A stretch of DNA of 34,319 nt from Candidatus Omnitrophota bacterium (lineage in GTDB: Bacteria; Omnitrophota; Gorgyraeia; Pluralincolimonadales; Pluralincolimonadaceae): contig JAQUPL010000002.1 in the NCBI GenBank assembly GCA_028716565.1, positions 160,670-194,988 on the forward strand. The letters run 5' to 3'. The notes under the pieces are model-generated. The model saw nothing but the letters and a program-made list of their open reading frames with translations, made no database searches and was not told the origin of the DNA. The translations under genes and the position numbers were made by a program. Positions 8,488-15,997 of the stretch are shown piece after piece (the first letter of the stretch is position 1; every line of letters starts with the position of its first letter).

Positions 8488-8522
8488 TATTTATCGATAG
8501 AGTTGCCGGCGGATGTAACACC

Positions 8523-8551
8523 TTGTCATTTTGCGAAATCTCTGGTATATT
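8523..8551 (+). promoter_or_regulatory. Promoter of the repeat-protein / tRNA / sugar-metabolism run
   Basis: TTGTCA (8523-8528) and TATATT (8546-8551) are separated by exactly 17 bases, with predicted start near 8558. No terminator is seen from here to the GH35-like gene at 13526, so the transcript could include two tRNAs. Confidence 0.7.
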
Positions 8552-8560
8552 ATTAGCGTA

Positions 8561-8593
8561 ATCAGGTCCCTGATCCTTCTGCCTTCGGCAGAA
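8561..8593 (+). promoter_or_regulatory. Two consecutive stem-loops forming the mRNA leader
   Basis: Immediately after the predicted transcript start, ATCAGG/CCTGAT (8561-8574) forms one hairpin. TTCTGCC/GGCAGAA with a TTC loop (8577-8593) forms a second. The second ends three bases before the GGGAGG ribosome site (8597-8602). They could stabilise the 5' end or tune translation; neither is followed by a T-run, so they are not terminators. Confidence 0.55.
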
Positions 8594-8607
8594 ACCGGGA
8601 GGTTGAG

Positions 8608-9468
8608 GTGTCCAGAAAGATTTTTTTAAGCGCGGTGGTTATTTCCGCGATATTCGGCATGTCCGGGACGGCATATCCGGAGACCCTGAAAACCCTTAAG
8701 ACCATACAGGATATCGGGTTCCCGGCCGGCACGGAGGTTGAGTTTTACGGTTCCGGGCAGATCTCGCTGGCCGAACTCGCCAAGGACCAGAAGATAGAAG
8801 GGATAGATTTCGCCAAAGGCACGAGATTGTTATTTTATGAAACAGGGAAGTTAAGGATGGCGATATTACGCCGGGAACACGATATCCAGGGAGTGCCGTG
8901 TATCGGCGAAGCCGATTTCTACCAATCCGGAAAATTGAAGAGCGCCATCCTCAGCAGGGATAAGGGGATCCAGGGGTTGCCTTTCTCGAAAGGCAGCAGG
9001 ATAACCTTATTACAGTCCGGAAAGATACAGGGCGGGCCATTGGCCGAATCCAGGAAAATACAGGGCATAGACTTTCCGAAAGGCGCCGAATTATATTTCC
9101 GTGATTCCGGAAAACTCTCTATGGCGTATTTGCCGAAGGACCAGGAGATCCAGGGCTTCCCTCTCGCCGCGGGTAAGGTGTTATTCCGCGAGTCGGGAAA
9201 GGTGTCAGGCGGCATTCTCTCGGGGGACGCGGAGATAAACGGCATAAAATTACCGAAGGGCAGCGGCATAGAGTTGTATCCTTCGGGAAGGCTCCAGACG
9301 GCCTTTCTTTCAAAAAATATCGAGATACAGGGGGTAAAGCTTAGCGCAGGGAGCATGGTATCTTTCACCGTAGACGGAAAGATTATAGTGAATAAGAATA
9401 ACTCGCAGGGCATAGTAACTGCTCCTGCCCCGCACGCTATAGGAAAACTCCCCCCGAAGGGTAAATAG
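8608..9468 (+). CDS. Secreted protein of about seven 30-residue beta-type repeats
   Basis: This 286-residue protein starts with GTG at 8608, six bases after GGGAGG. Residues 1-25 are a signal peptide. From residue 37 to about 260 the mature part is one repeat of about 28-30 residues with the pattern F-x-KG-x4-F-x2-SGKL-x2-A-x-L-x4-x-IQG. Seven full copies and one degenerate copy can be counted (IQG or INGI recurs seven times). The glycine-aromatic-SGK rhythm recalls MORN/YwqK-type repeats, which fold as flat beta-hairpin ribbons, but I would not assign it to a named family. The tail is short and basic (KLPPKGK). An extracellular or periplasmic scaffold role is possible. It is first in a run that continues into tRNA-Leu 17 bases later. 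Confidence 0.85.
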   Translation: MSRKIFLSAVVISAIFGMSGTAYPETLKTLKTIQDIGFPAGTEVEFYGSGQISLAELAKDQKIEGIDFAKGTRLLFYETGKLRMAILRREHDIQGVPCIGEADFYQSGKLKSAILSRDKGIQGLPFSKGSRITLLQSGKIQGGPLAESRKIQGIDFPKGAELYFRDSGKLSMAYLPKDQEIQGFPLAAGKVLFRESGKVSGGILSGDAEINGIKLPKGSGIELYPSGRLQTAFLSKNIEIQGVKLSAGSMVSFTVDGKIIVNKNNSQGIVTAPAPHAIGKLPPKGK

Positions 9469-9485
9469 GTCAGGTATTTTTTAGT

Positions 9486-9573
9486 GCTGGGATGGCGGAA
9501 TTGGCAGACGCGACAGTTTGAGGGGCTGTTGGTTGAATAAACTGTGGGGGTTCAAATCCCCCTCCCAGCACCA
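9486..9573 (+). tRNA. tRNA-Leu (anticodon GAG)
   Basis: The acceptor GCTGGGA (9486-9492) pairs with TCCCAGC (9563-9569), followed by discriminator A and an encoded CCA. The anticodon arm ACAGT/GCTGT encloses loop TTGAGGG, giving GAG. The long variable arm around 9530-9545 is characteristic of class II Leu tRNA. It is 17 bases after the repeat-protein stop and 24 bases before the isomerase ATG, all on the same strand. Confidence 0.95.
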
Positions 9574-9597
9574 ATTTATTTATAACGGCGGTGAAAC

Positions 9598-10380
9598 ATG
9601 GCAAGGTTCAGAATTGGCTGCCATACCCTTACCTGGGGTAATTATTTAAGCGGGTATCCGATAAAGGATGCTCTTTGGGAGATAAGAGAAGCGGGCTATG
9701 ACGGCGTGGAGATATACGATCCGCTCTCCAGGCTCGGCCCGGCCTCTGCGCTGAAGATGCAGCTTGAGGAACAGGGCCTGGCGCTTGCGGCGGTCTCCGC
9801 GAATATAAAGGTTTCCGCCGACGAAAAAGCGGACCTTGCGGAGGCTAAGGAGAAGGTATTCTTTGCCGGCCAGTTTGGCGTAAAAGCGCTTATGGCCACC
9901 GGAGGATGGTCCGGCGAAGGCCTCAAAAAAGAGCCCAAAAGTTACAAATCCCTCTGCAGAAGGCTCGACCTGCTGGCGGCGTATGCCTCGAAGTTCGATA
10001 TGCAGGTGGCCTTCCACAACCATCTCGATACTATAGTGGAAGACGAGAGGGATATCCTCAATCTCCTCGAATTTTCCAAGTCATTGAAGCTCTGCATCGA
10101 CACGGGGCACCTGGCCGCGGCCGGTTCCGACCCCGCCTATGTTCTGGAAAAATATGCCTCGTCGCTCGCGCTCGTGCACTTAAAGGACTGGGACCCCGGG
10201 ATAAGGGATTTCACCGAGCTGGGGCGCGGCGTTATAGGCGGCGGGATGAAGAATGTCCTTGAAACTTTAGAGAAGATTAACTATACTAACTGGATTATCA
10301 TAGAGCTTGACAGAACTTTAACTACTCCGTTCGAGAGCGCGAGGATATCGCGCGATTTCCTCAGGGGGATAGGATATTAG
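9598..10380 (+). CDS. Sugar phosphate isomerase/epimerase (xylose-isomerase-like TIM barrel)
   Basis: This is a 260-residue cytoplasmic protein of the AP-endonuclease-2 / IolE-IolI-like TIM-barrel family. Typical features are the N-terminal RIGCHTLTWG, the first-helix motif EAGYDGVEIY (residues 31-40), FHNH (139-142), the metal-site segment IDTGHLAAAG (167-176; Asp168, His171), HLKDWD (194-199) and the last-strand IIIELD (Glu236). Members interconvert keto- and aldo-sugars or inosose derivatives at a divalent metal; the exact substrate cannot be told. A GGCGGTGA ribosome site precedes the ATG. It is followed two bases later by a Gfo/Idh/MocA dehydrogenase. This pairing is common in pathways that oxidise and rearrange sugars or cyclitols. 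Confidence 0.92.
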   Translation: MARFRIGCHTLTWGNYLSGYPIKDALWEIREAGYDGVEIYDPLSRLGPASALKMQLEEQGLALAAVSANIKVSADEKADLAEAKEKVFFAGQFGVKALMATGGWSGEGLKKEPKSYKSLCRRLDLLAAYASKFDMQVAFHNHLDTIVEDERDILNLLEFSKSLKLCIDTGHLAAAGSDPAYVLEKYASSLALVHLKDWDPGIRDFTELGRGVIGGGMKNVLETLEKINYTNWIIIELDRTLTTPFESARISRDFLRGIGY

Positions 10381-10382
10381 AT

Positions 10383-11387
10383 ATGGAGTTTAAGGTCGGC
10401 ATCTGCGGCCTTGGAAGAAGCGCGCAAGAGTTCCACATACCTTTGATGAAGAAGGCGGGGAATTTCAGGATCGTGGCGGTATGTGACACGATACCGGGGC
10501 GCCGAAGGGTCGCGGACAGGGATTACCACACTATAGCTTTCTCGGATTATAGGCACTTCCTTGATACGGACATAGACCTGGTCGTGATAGCGACCCCTTC
10601 GAGCAGCCATTTCAGGATAGCGAAGATGGTCCTGGAGGAGGGCAAGCATTGTGTCGTCGAGAAGCCCATAGCGCTCTCCCTGAAAGAGGTGGATTACTTA
10701 ATAAGGCTCGCCCATAAGAAGAGGGCCGTGCTTTCGGTCTTCCAGAGCCGCCGGTTCGACGGGGATTTCCTTACCGTCAAGAGGATCCTTGACGAAGGCC
10801 TGCTGGGCGAACCGTTCACGATCGAGTCGCGCGCGACCTCATACGGCTCTTTGAAGAATTACGGCGTGAAAGAATTCAACCCGGCCTGGCGTTATAAGAA
10901 GATATACGGCGGCGGCATACTTTATGATTTCGGCTCGCACCTGATCGACCAGATGCTCTGCTTGGCCGGCGAGCCGCCGGTCTCGGTCTTCTGCGACATG
11001 AAGTCGGTCCTCTGGTCGAGGGAAGTCGACGACTATTTCAAGCTTTTGATAAGGTTCCGCGGAGGGATGACGGCGCATCTCGAGGCGAGCCAGGTTTCGC
11101 GGTATAACCTGCCGCGCTGGTACGCGCTCGGGACGAAAGGCGCCCTCTTAAGCGAGAACGGCGGGCACCCGATAAAGGTGAAGACGCAGATAAAAGGCGA
11201 AGAGTTCGAGCGCACCTATCAGGTGGATCCCAGCCGTTGGGAACAGTATTACATGAACCTTTATGACGTTTTGATGCACAGGGCGCATCCGATAATAAAG
11301 CTCGAAGAGGTGCGTAAATCAGCCGCGGTGATAGATGCCGCGCGCATTTCGGCCCAGAAAAAAAGAGAAGAAACAGTAAGATATTAA
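10383..11387 (+). CDS. Gfo/Idh/MocA-family NAD(P)-dependent oxidoreductase
   Basis: This 334-residue protein has the N-terminal Rossmann fold (FKVGICGLGRSAQEFHIP, residues 3-20), the ATPSSSHF stretch after strand 4 (70-77) and the family signature EKP (93-95, inside CVVEKPIALSL). The C-terminal alpha/beta domain carries GGGILYDFGSHLIDQM with the conserved Asp and His used in catalysis. It is expected to oxidise or reduce a sugar or sugar derivative in the cytoplasm. The ATG is two bases after the stop of the isomerase gene. Only four bases separate its stop from tRNA-Glu, which is unusually tight. Confidence 0.94.
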   Translation: MEFKVGICGLGRSAQEFHIPLMKKAGNFRIVAVCDTIPGRRRVADRDYHTIAFSDYRHFLDTDIDLVVIATPSSSHFRIAKMVLEEGKHCVVEKPIALSLKEVDYLIRLAHKKRAVLSVFQSRRFDGDFLTVKRILDEGLLGEPFTIESRATSYGSLKNYGVKEFNPAWRYKKIYGGGILYDFGSHLIDQMLCLAGEPPVSVFCDMKSVLWSREVDDYFKLLIRFRGGMTAHLEASQVSRYNLPRWYALGTKGALLSENGGHPIKVKTQIKGEEFERTYQVDPSRWEQYYMNLYDVLMHRAHPIIKLEEVRKSAAVIDAARISAQKKREETVRY

Positions 11388-11391
11388 ATTT

Positions 11392-11466
11392 GGCCCCTTC
11401 GTCTAGTGGTTAGGACGAGAGCTTCTCAAGCTTTAAACACGGGTCCGATTCCCGTAGGGGCTACCA
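11392..11466 (+). tRNA. tRNA-Glu (anticodon CTC) with an atypical T loop
   Basis: The acceptor GGCCCCT (11392-11398) pairs with AGGGGCT (11456-11462) through an outer G-U pair, then discriminator A and an encoded CCA. The anticodon stem AGAGC/GCTTT encloses loop TTCTCAA, giving CTC for GAG codons. The T loop reads TCCGATT, with C at position 55 where nearly all elongator tRNAs have T (pseudouridine). It begins four bases after the dehydrogenase stop and ends 29 bases before the GH35-like gene. Confidence 0.9.
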
Positions 11467-11495
11467 AATCAATCCCTCCAAGGGCGGGTTTTCCG

Positions 11496-13526
11496 ATGAA
11501 AAAGACAGTTGAAATAAAAGACGGTATCTTATATATAGACAATGAGCCAGTTTTCTTGAACTCGGCTGATTATCCGTATTATCGCGACGACCCGGGGAAT
11601 TGGGACGACAGGCTGAAGAAGATAAAGATGGCGGGCATCGACGTCGTTAGTTTCTATGTCCCGTGGCGCCACCATATGACCGGGTCAGGCGGGGGATATG
11701 CCGTAGATTTTGACGGGAAGACGCGGCCAAACCGCAATGTAAAATTATTTGCGAAGCTGTGCGCGAAAAACAAACTGTGGATGGTTGTCAAGCCCGGCCC
11801 GTTCATCCATGCCGAAACAAATTACGGGGGCCTCCCGGATTGGGCCTGCCCCGAAGAAGACCCGGAGATCGAGCCGTTCACGGACAGCAAAGGAGGCCAA
11901 CTCAGGTGGCCGCCGCATAGCGGGAAAGTACTGCCGGCCCCGCTTTCGGGTAAATTTAAGGGCATGGTCAGGAAATGGTTCGGTTCGGTGGACAGGAACA
12001 TCATAAAAGATAATGTTTACCCAAAAGGGAATATTATAGCGGTCCAAGTCTGCAACGAAGGCCTTTATTCCGACTTCCCTAATTTGATCACGGATTATGA
12101 CTATTCTCCCTCGGCTTTGTCGCTTTTCCGTAAATTTACGAAGGAAAGGAACCCGAAGGTCCCCCGGGACGTCTCGGCGCTCAAGACCAGGTCTGACCTG
12201 AAAGAGTATCTCAAGTGGGGCGAATGGCAATCGGAATATATGGGATCGGTATACAGGGAATACTCGTCTTTCATCAAAAGCAAGGTGCCTTTCGTGATAA
12301 ACCTGAGCCCTCCGATAGACGGTAAAAGGCTGGACCATTGGCTTACCCGCGCCATTCCCGAAAAATGGAAAAACATAAATTACGGATTTACAAACTGGCT
12401 AAAGCCGGTTTCGGAAGACAGCGTTTCCTTTGAGCGCTATAGCCTGCTGGCGAAGAGGAAGAGGGGAATAAATTTTGAAGAGAATTGGGGCTTCTCCAAG
12501 ATTTATGACACGCGTTTTCAATACCCGGTGGTCTGCGTCTTCGAGACCCTCCTTGCTGTCGCCAGCGGGGCGACGGGTTTTAATGTCTATACTGCCATCA
12601 ATACCGGCAGATGGGATGACCTGATCGACCGAGTTCATGAACGGCCGTATCCGGATTCGTCCCCTATTAAAGAGGACGGCACGCTGACGAAGAAATATGA
12701 CGTATTGGCCTTATTGGCGGGTTTCTTTAAGGAGAATGCCGCTGATTTCCTGGAGGCCGGACCCTGCCGCGGTATCGCCTGGGGTTTCTATCCGGCTTAT
12801 TCGTATCTCGCGGCATGGGATATTCCCGATGACTGCCTGAAAGGGCTGGGGTTTGGCCGGTTTAAGTGCGGCTTTGGCGGATTGGACGAATTCCAAAGGC
12901 TTCTGCGCGGGAAAAATATAGACTTCCAGATAACGAATATCGAGTCGGCCGCGCCGAAGGAGCTTAATAGCTATAAAAATATCGTATTGTGCGGCGGCTC
13001 CTTTATGGACAGGAAGACCCAGGGAAAGTTATTGAAATACGCCTCTTCGGGAGGCAGGTTGATATTTACCGGGGAGGTCCCGTCTCTCGACGAGAATTTC
13101 AAGAAATATGATGTCCTAAAGGGGAAAGCGGTATTAGTGCGGGCGATGGACGGCGTTTTGGGCGCGATAGCAGGCCCGGACAGGAGATTGGAGGCCGGAG
13201 ATCCGGACCTCCAGGTTTGGGCCTATGAAAACCGCAGGAAAGCCATCCGATTCTTCTTTATATTAGACCTGTCCTCGGAGCCGGGGATAAAAGAATTCAG
13301 GTATTCGGGGAAAAGCTTGAAGGTATCCTTACCAGGGAAGTCCGCGGCGATAATTAAGGTTAAAAATTCAAGGCTCGATGCGGTTTTTGTAAAAGGCGTG
13401 AACGAAATGACCGGGAATTCTGTCGTCCCCTGCGTCTCTTTCGGAAAAGATGAATTGAAGGCCGGCGAAGAGTGCGACCTCCGGGCGTCGCGCAGGGGAG
13501 ATAAATGGCAGGTAAAGACCGCTTGA
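11496..13526 (+). CDS. GH35-like glycosidase (beta-galactosidase family), cytoplasmic
   Basis: This is a 676-residue glycosidase of the GH35/GH42-like clan A type. The N-terminal strand-rich lead (ILYIDNEPVFLNSADYPYYR) is followed by the barrel signature MVVKPGPFIHAE and NYGGLPDW (about residues 96-116). The likely acid/base is Glu188 in IIAVQVCNEG; a likely nucleophile lies in GINFEENWG (Glu328/329). ASGATGFNVYTA (about 360) corresponds to the family's GGTNFG region. A glutamine-amidotransferase-like domain follows (about 500-555, GGSFMDRKTQGKLLKYASSGGRLIF). The open frame extends upstream through tRNA-Glu, but the ATG at 11496, preceded by AAGGGCGGG, is the sensible start. No signal peptide is seen, so it probably acts on imported oligosaccharides; sugar specificity is not certain. 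Confidence 0.85.
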   Translation: MKKTVEIKDGILYIDNEPVFLNSADYPYYRDDPGNWDDRLKKIKMAGIDVVSFYVPWRHHMTGSGGGYAVDFDGKTRPNRNVKLFAKLCAKNKLWMVVKPGPFIHAETNYGGLPDWACPEEDPEIEPFTDSKGGQLRWPPHSGKVLPAPLSGKFKGMVRKWFGSVDRNIIKDNVYPKGNIIAVQVCNEGLYSDFPNLITDYDYSPSALSLFRKFTKERNPKVPRDVSALKTRSDLKEYLKWGEWQSEYMGSVYREYSSFIKSKVPFVINLSPPIDGKRLDHWLTRAIPEKWKNINYGFTNWLKPVSEDSVSFERYSLLAKRKRGINFEENWGFSKIYDTRFQYPVVCVFETLLAVASGATGFNVYTAINTGRWDDLIDRVHERPYPDSSPIKEDGTLTKKYDVLALLAGFFKENAADFLEAGPCRGIAWGFYPAYSYLAAWDIPDDCLKGLGFGRFKCGFGGLDEFQRLLRGKNIDFQITNIESAAPKELNSYKNIVLCGGSFMDRKTQGKLLKYASSGGRLIFTGEVPSLDENFKKYDVLKGKAVLVRAMDGVLGAIAGPDRRLEAGDPDLQVWAYENRRKAIRFFFILDLSSEPGIKEFRYSGKSLKVSLPGKSAAIIKVKNSRLDAVFVKGVNEMTGNSVVPCVSFGKDELKAGEECDLRASRRGDKWQVKTA

Positions 13527-13571
13527 CCCTTCAGACCGCAATTTATTCCCTCAAAATCACATTTTAGCCCC

Positions 13572-13599
13572 TTGACAACTACGGGTTATGATATATAAT
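13572..13599 (+). promoter_or_regulatory. Promoter of the regulator and mannan operon
   Basis: Consensus TTGACA (13572-13577) and consensus TATAAT (13594-13599) are separated by 16 bases. The predicted start near 13606 overlaps the palindrome at 13609-13622, an arrangement typical of repression. Few gaps long enough for another promoter occur between here and 27147. Confidence 0.85.
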
Positions 13600-13608
13600 A
13601 TAACCGAG

Positions 13609-13622
13609 TATACCAAGGTATA
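13609..13622 (+). promoter_or_regulatory. Operator A: palindrome at the regulator's transcription start
   Basis: The site reads TATACCAAGGTATA, with TATAC/GTATA half-sites separated by four bases. It lies immediately after the -10 element, where a bound repressor would block initiation. Near-identical sites occur at 27243-27256 and 27320-27333 by another promoter. The gene that follows encodes a GntR/LacI-type hybrid repressor, so autoregulation is the simplest reading. Confidence 0.7.
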
Positions 13623-13664
13623 TCTAAAGTCACCTTAATCTTCCGCAAAAAGAGGGCAATAAAG

Positions 13665-14768
13665 ATGAAAGATGCCGTAGAGAAAAATTCGCCGGTCCCT
13701 TTATATAAGCAGCTTAAGCGGGTAATTGAAAACCAGATAAAGAGCGGCGATAAGGAACCCGGAGAACTCATCTCTTCCGAGAAGGAATTCTGCCAGCAAT
13801 TCAGCGTGAGCCAGATAACCGTCCGCAAGGCGATGTTCGAGCTGGTGAACGAAGGCGTGCTCTACAGGATCCCGGGAAAGGGGACGTTCGTCTCCGGCCC
13901 GGAGCAGGGATCGAGGGGCGGCTCAAAACTGAAGACCGACAACATCGGATTTGTGATATCGCGCGAACATCACCCGATATTTTCCAACACCTTCTATTCG
14001 TATGTCTTCGCCGGAGTGGAAGAAGAAGCGCGCTCCCATGGCTATAACCTTATCTACCAGGTCCTCGACGAAAAATTGATGTTCGACCCCTCCACATTCA
14101 AGTTGATAGAGGAAAGAAAAGTCGACGGCCTGATCCTCGTCGGCGAGATGTCCCACAGTTTCATTTCAAACCTTAAAGCGAAAGATATCCCGATAGTCTT
14201 GCTAGACCATTATATTGAGAATTCATCGCTCGACTCCATCGTGACGGATAACACGAAAGGCACGGCGGATATGATCAAATACCTTGCAGACCTCGGACAC
14301 AAGCAGATAGGATTCCTCGGCGCCACGCTCGAGCACGGCTCTTTTATGGAAAGGTTCGAGGGATACAAGGCCGCGATGAAGAAGCACCGCCTGGAGCTCA
14401 ACGAGGATTTCGTCCAGACCGGCCTCCTATGGAACGGATACGGCATCATGGAGAAGATGTTCAGGCTCAAGAAGCTCCCCACCGCTATTTTCGCCTGCAA
14501 CGACCTGATAGCTATCCGCGCGATGGCTTCGATACAGGACAAGGGGATGAAGATACCCGACGAGATAAGCATCGCCGGTTTCGACGATATAGATATGAGC
14601 CAGCAGATACACCCCCAGCTTACCACGGTGCGGGTGGAGAAGGAAGAGATGGGCAAGATCGGCGTCAAGAGGCTTATACAGAGGATGAAGAACAGCAACA
14701 AGCGCGCCGAGAAGATCACCGTCCCGACCGAGCTGGTCGTAAGGAAGTCCTGCAAGGCGTTGAAATGA
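13665..14768 (+). CDS. GntR-HTH / LacI-type sugar-sensing transcriptional regulator (AraR-like)
   Basis: This 367-residue protein starts with a GntR-type winged helix (residues about 9-77: PLYKQLKRVIENQI, then SEKEFCQQFSVSQITVRKAM and GKGTFVS). A periplasmic-binding-protein-like sensor domain of the LacI/GalR class follows (about 93-365: IGFVISREHHPIFSN, VDGLILVGEM, FACNDLIAIRAM, ISIAGFDDIDMS, HPQLTTVRV). The architecture is that of AraR of Bacillus. It probably represses until a mono- or oligosaccharide binds; a mannan-derived sugar is the natural guess from its neighbours. The operator-like palindrome at 13609-13622 suggests autoregulation. Its stop overlaps an ATG in the next gene's frame, and the glycan genes follow without a terminator. 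Confidence 0.93.
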   Translation: MKDAVEKNSPVPLYKQLKRVIENQIKSGDKEPGELISSEKEFCQQFSVSQITVRKAMFELVNEGVLYRIPGKGTFVSGPEQGSRGGSKLKTDNIGFVISREHHPIFSNTFYSYVFAGVEEEARSHGYNLIYQVLDEKLMFDPSTFKLIEERKVDGLILVGEMSHSFISNLKAKDIPIVLLDHYIENSSLDSIVTDNTKGTADMIKYLADLGHKQIGFLGATLEHGSFMERFEGYKAAMKKHRLELNEDFVQTGLLWNGYGIMEKMFRLKKLPTAIFACNDLIAIRAMASIQDKGMKIPDEISIAGFDDIDMSQQIHPQLTTVRVEKEEMGKIGVKRLIQRMKNSNKRAEKITVPTELVVRKSCKALK

Positions 14769-14785
14769 AGAAGGGAGGCGGGAAA

Positions 14786-15364
14786 GTGAAATATGTCAGC
14801 CTGGTCCCGGTATTGTTTTTCATGTTAGTTGCCGCCGCTCCGGTTAAGGCGCACGCGGCAGAGGTCTTATGGGAAAGTTTTGAGGGGGACAATTACTGGG
14901 AGCCGGTCGATTGGGAGAATACGGCGCAGGTGAACCTTTCGGTGAGCGCGGATAAGCCCTCCGAAGGAAAACAATCGCTCAAAGTCATAATAAGGGAAGA
15001 AGCGACCGACTGGAAGAACAAGGTCGGTTTCTCCAGGGAAGATCCTGTAGACCTCTCGAAAGGCAATAGCATAGTCATGGATATCTTCAACGAAAAGACC
15101 GCTGACCTGGAAGTGGCCGTTGGTTTCATGGCAGGCGAAGACTGGACATATTATGAGTCCGGGAAAAAACCCCTGAAGCCCGGCTGGAACAGGGACATAA
15201 GCTTCGATCTATCGGCTTCAGATTTTAAGGACAAGGCCAGTGATTGGAAATATACGGTATCGTTGGCGGACAGGGATAACGTCGGGAAGATCTTCATACT
15301 TTTGTATCGTCCGGCCAGGATGTCCGCCGATACGGTTTATATCGATAATATCAGGATAAAATAA
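14786..15364 (+). CDS. Secreted stand-alone glycan-binding module 1
   Basis: This 192-residue protein starts at GTG 14786, chosen because GGGAGG (14773-14778) lies 7 bases upstream and the signal peptide then starts cleanly with MKYVSLVPVLFF. An in-frame ATG at 14765, overlapping the regulator stop, would add seven residues. After cleavage near AHAA the whole mature protein is one module of about 165 residues: VLWESFEG at the start, EGKQSLKV, a PGWNRDISFDLSASDF strand and the closing TVYIDNIRIK. It resembles the binding modules attached to mannanases and other GH5 enzymes (CBM11/30-like beta-sandwich). No catalytic residues or domain are present. The same module recurs in the next two genes and three more times further on. 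Confidence 0.85.
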   Translation: MKYVSLVPVLFFMLVAAAPVKAHAAEVLWESFEGDNYWEPVDWENTAQVNLSVSADKPSEGKQSLKVIIREEATDWKNKVGFSREDPVDLSKGNSIVMDIFNEKTADLEVAVGFMAGEDWTYYESGKKPLKPGWNRDISFDLSASDFKDKASDWKYTVSLADRDNVGKIFILLYRPARMSADTVYIDNIRIK

Positions 15365-15386
15365 AATTTAACAAAAGGAGGGCCGG

Positions 15387-15962
15387 ATGAAATACGCGTT
15401 GCTGTTATCGGTGATCGCGGCGCTGGTATTTACGGGCGCCAGCGCCGGAATTGCCGGCGCTGAAGATAAGCCGTTTGATAATTTTGAGAGCCTGCCGGTG
15501 AACTGGGCATCGCCGGGTTGGGAGAACATAGGGGGCGTGGACCTGGAGTTAAGCACCGAAAAAGCCTCTGAAGGGAAACAGTCACTCAAACTAGCGGCCC
15601 AGGATGAGCCGGAGGAGTGGAAGAACAGGTTTGTTGTCGCCAGGGAAGCGAGCCTCGACCTCTCAAACTCGAATATGGTCTTGGATGTATATACCGACGT
15701 GGCTACGGGAATGGGTGTCCAGGTCGGGTTCGATTCGGCCGGGGATTATTACGAGTCGGAGAAGAAGATATTGAGCCAGGGATGGAACAGGAATATCACC
15801 TTCGACTTAGGCGCCAAGGATTTCAAGTGCAAGGCGAGCGAGTGGAAGAATACCGTGCCGTTGGCCGACAGGAGCGACATAACAAAGGTCTTTATCCTCA
15901 TAACCCATCCGAAGAAGGCGAAGAACGCGACGGTGTATGTGGATAACATAAGGTTCAAATAG
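15387..15962 (+). CDS. Secreted stand-alone glycan-binding module 2
   Basis: This 191-residue paralogue of the preceding gene has a signal peptide (residues 1-25, ending AGIAGAE) and a single beta-sandwich-like module. The shared landmarks are FESLPVNW, ASEGKQSLKL, SQGWNRNITFDLGAKDF, WKNTVPLADRSDITKVFIL and the closing TVYVDNIRFK. The ATG is preceded by AGGAGG. The gap to the previous gene is 22 bases and no promoter is visible, so it belongs to the same operon. The pair looks like a recent tandem duplication. A likely role is to hold or loosen polysaccharide near the cell; the ligand is inferred from the mannanase neighbours. Confidence 0.85.
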   Translation: MKYALLLSVIAALVFTGASAGIAGAEDKPFDNFESLPVNWASPGWENIGGVDLELSTEKASEGKQSLKLAAQDEPEEWKNRFVVAREASLDLSNSNMVLDVYTDVATGMGVQVGFDSAGDYYESEKKILSQGWNRNITFDLGAKDFKCKASEWKNTVPLADRSDITKVFILITHPKKAKNATVYVDNIRFK

Positions 15963-15997
15963 AGTTTAATCCTATGCCAAAGACAGGGAGTCCTGTT

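Noticed and set aside
11406-11495. Open frame extending the GH35-like gene upstream through tRNA-Glu.
   Set aside because: The first 30 residues would be translated from the tRNA and its flank; the ATG at 11496 has a ribosome site and fits the family's N terminus.
14429-14785. In-frame extension of the first binding-module gene back into the regulator gene.
   Set aside because: The extra residues are a low-complexity shadow of the regulator in another frame; GTG 14786 has a strong ribosome site and a clean signal peptide.
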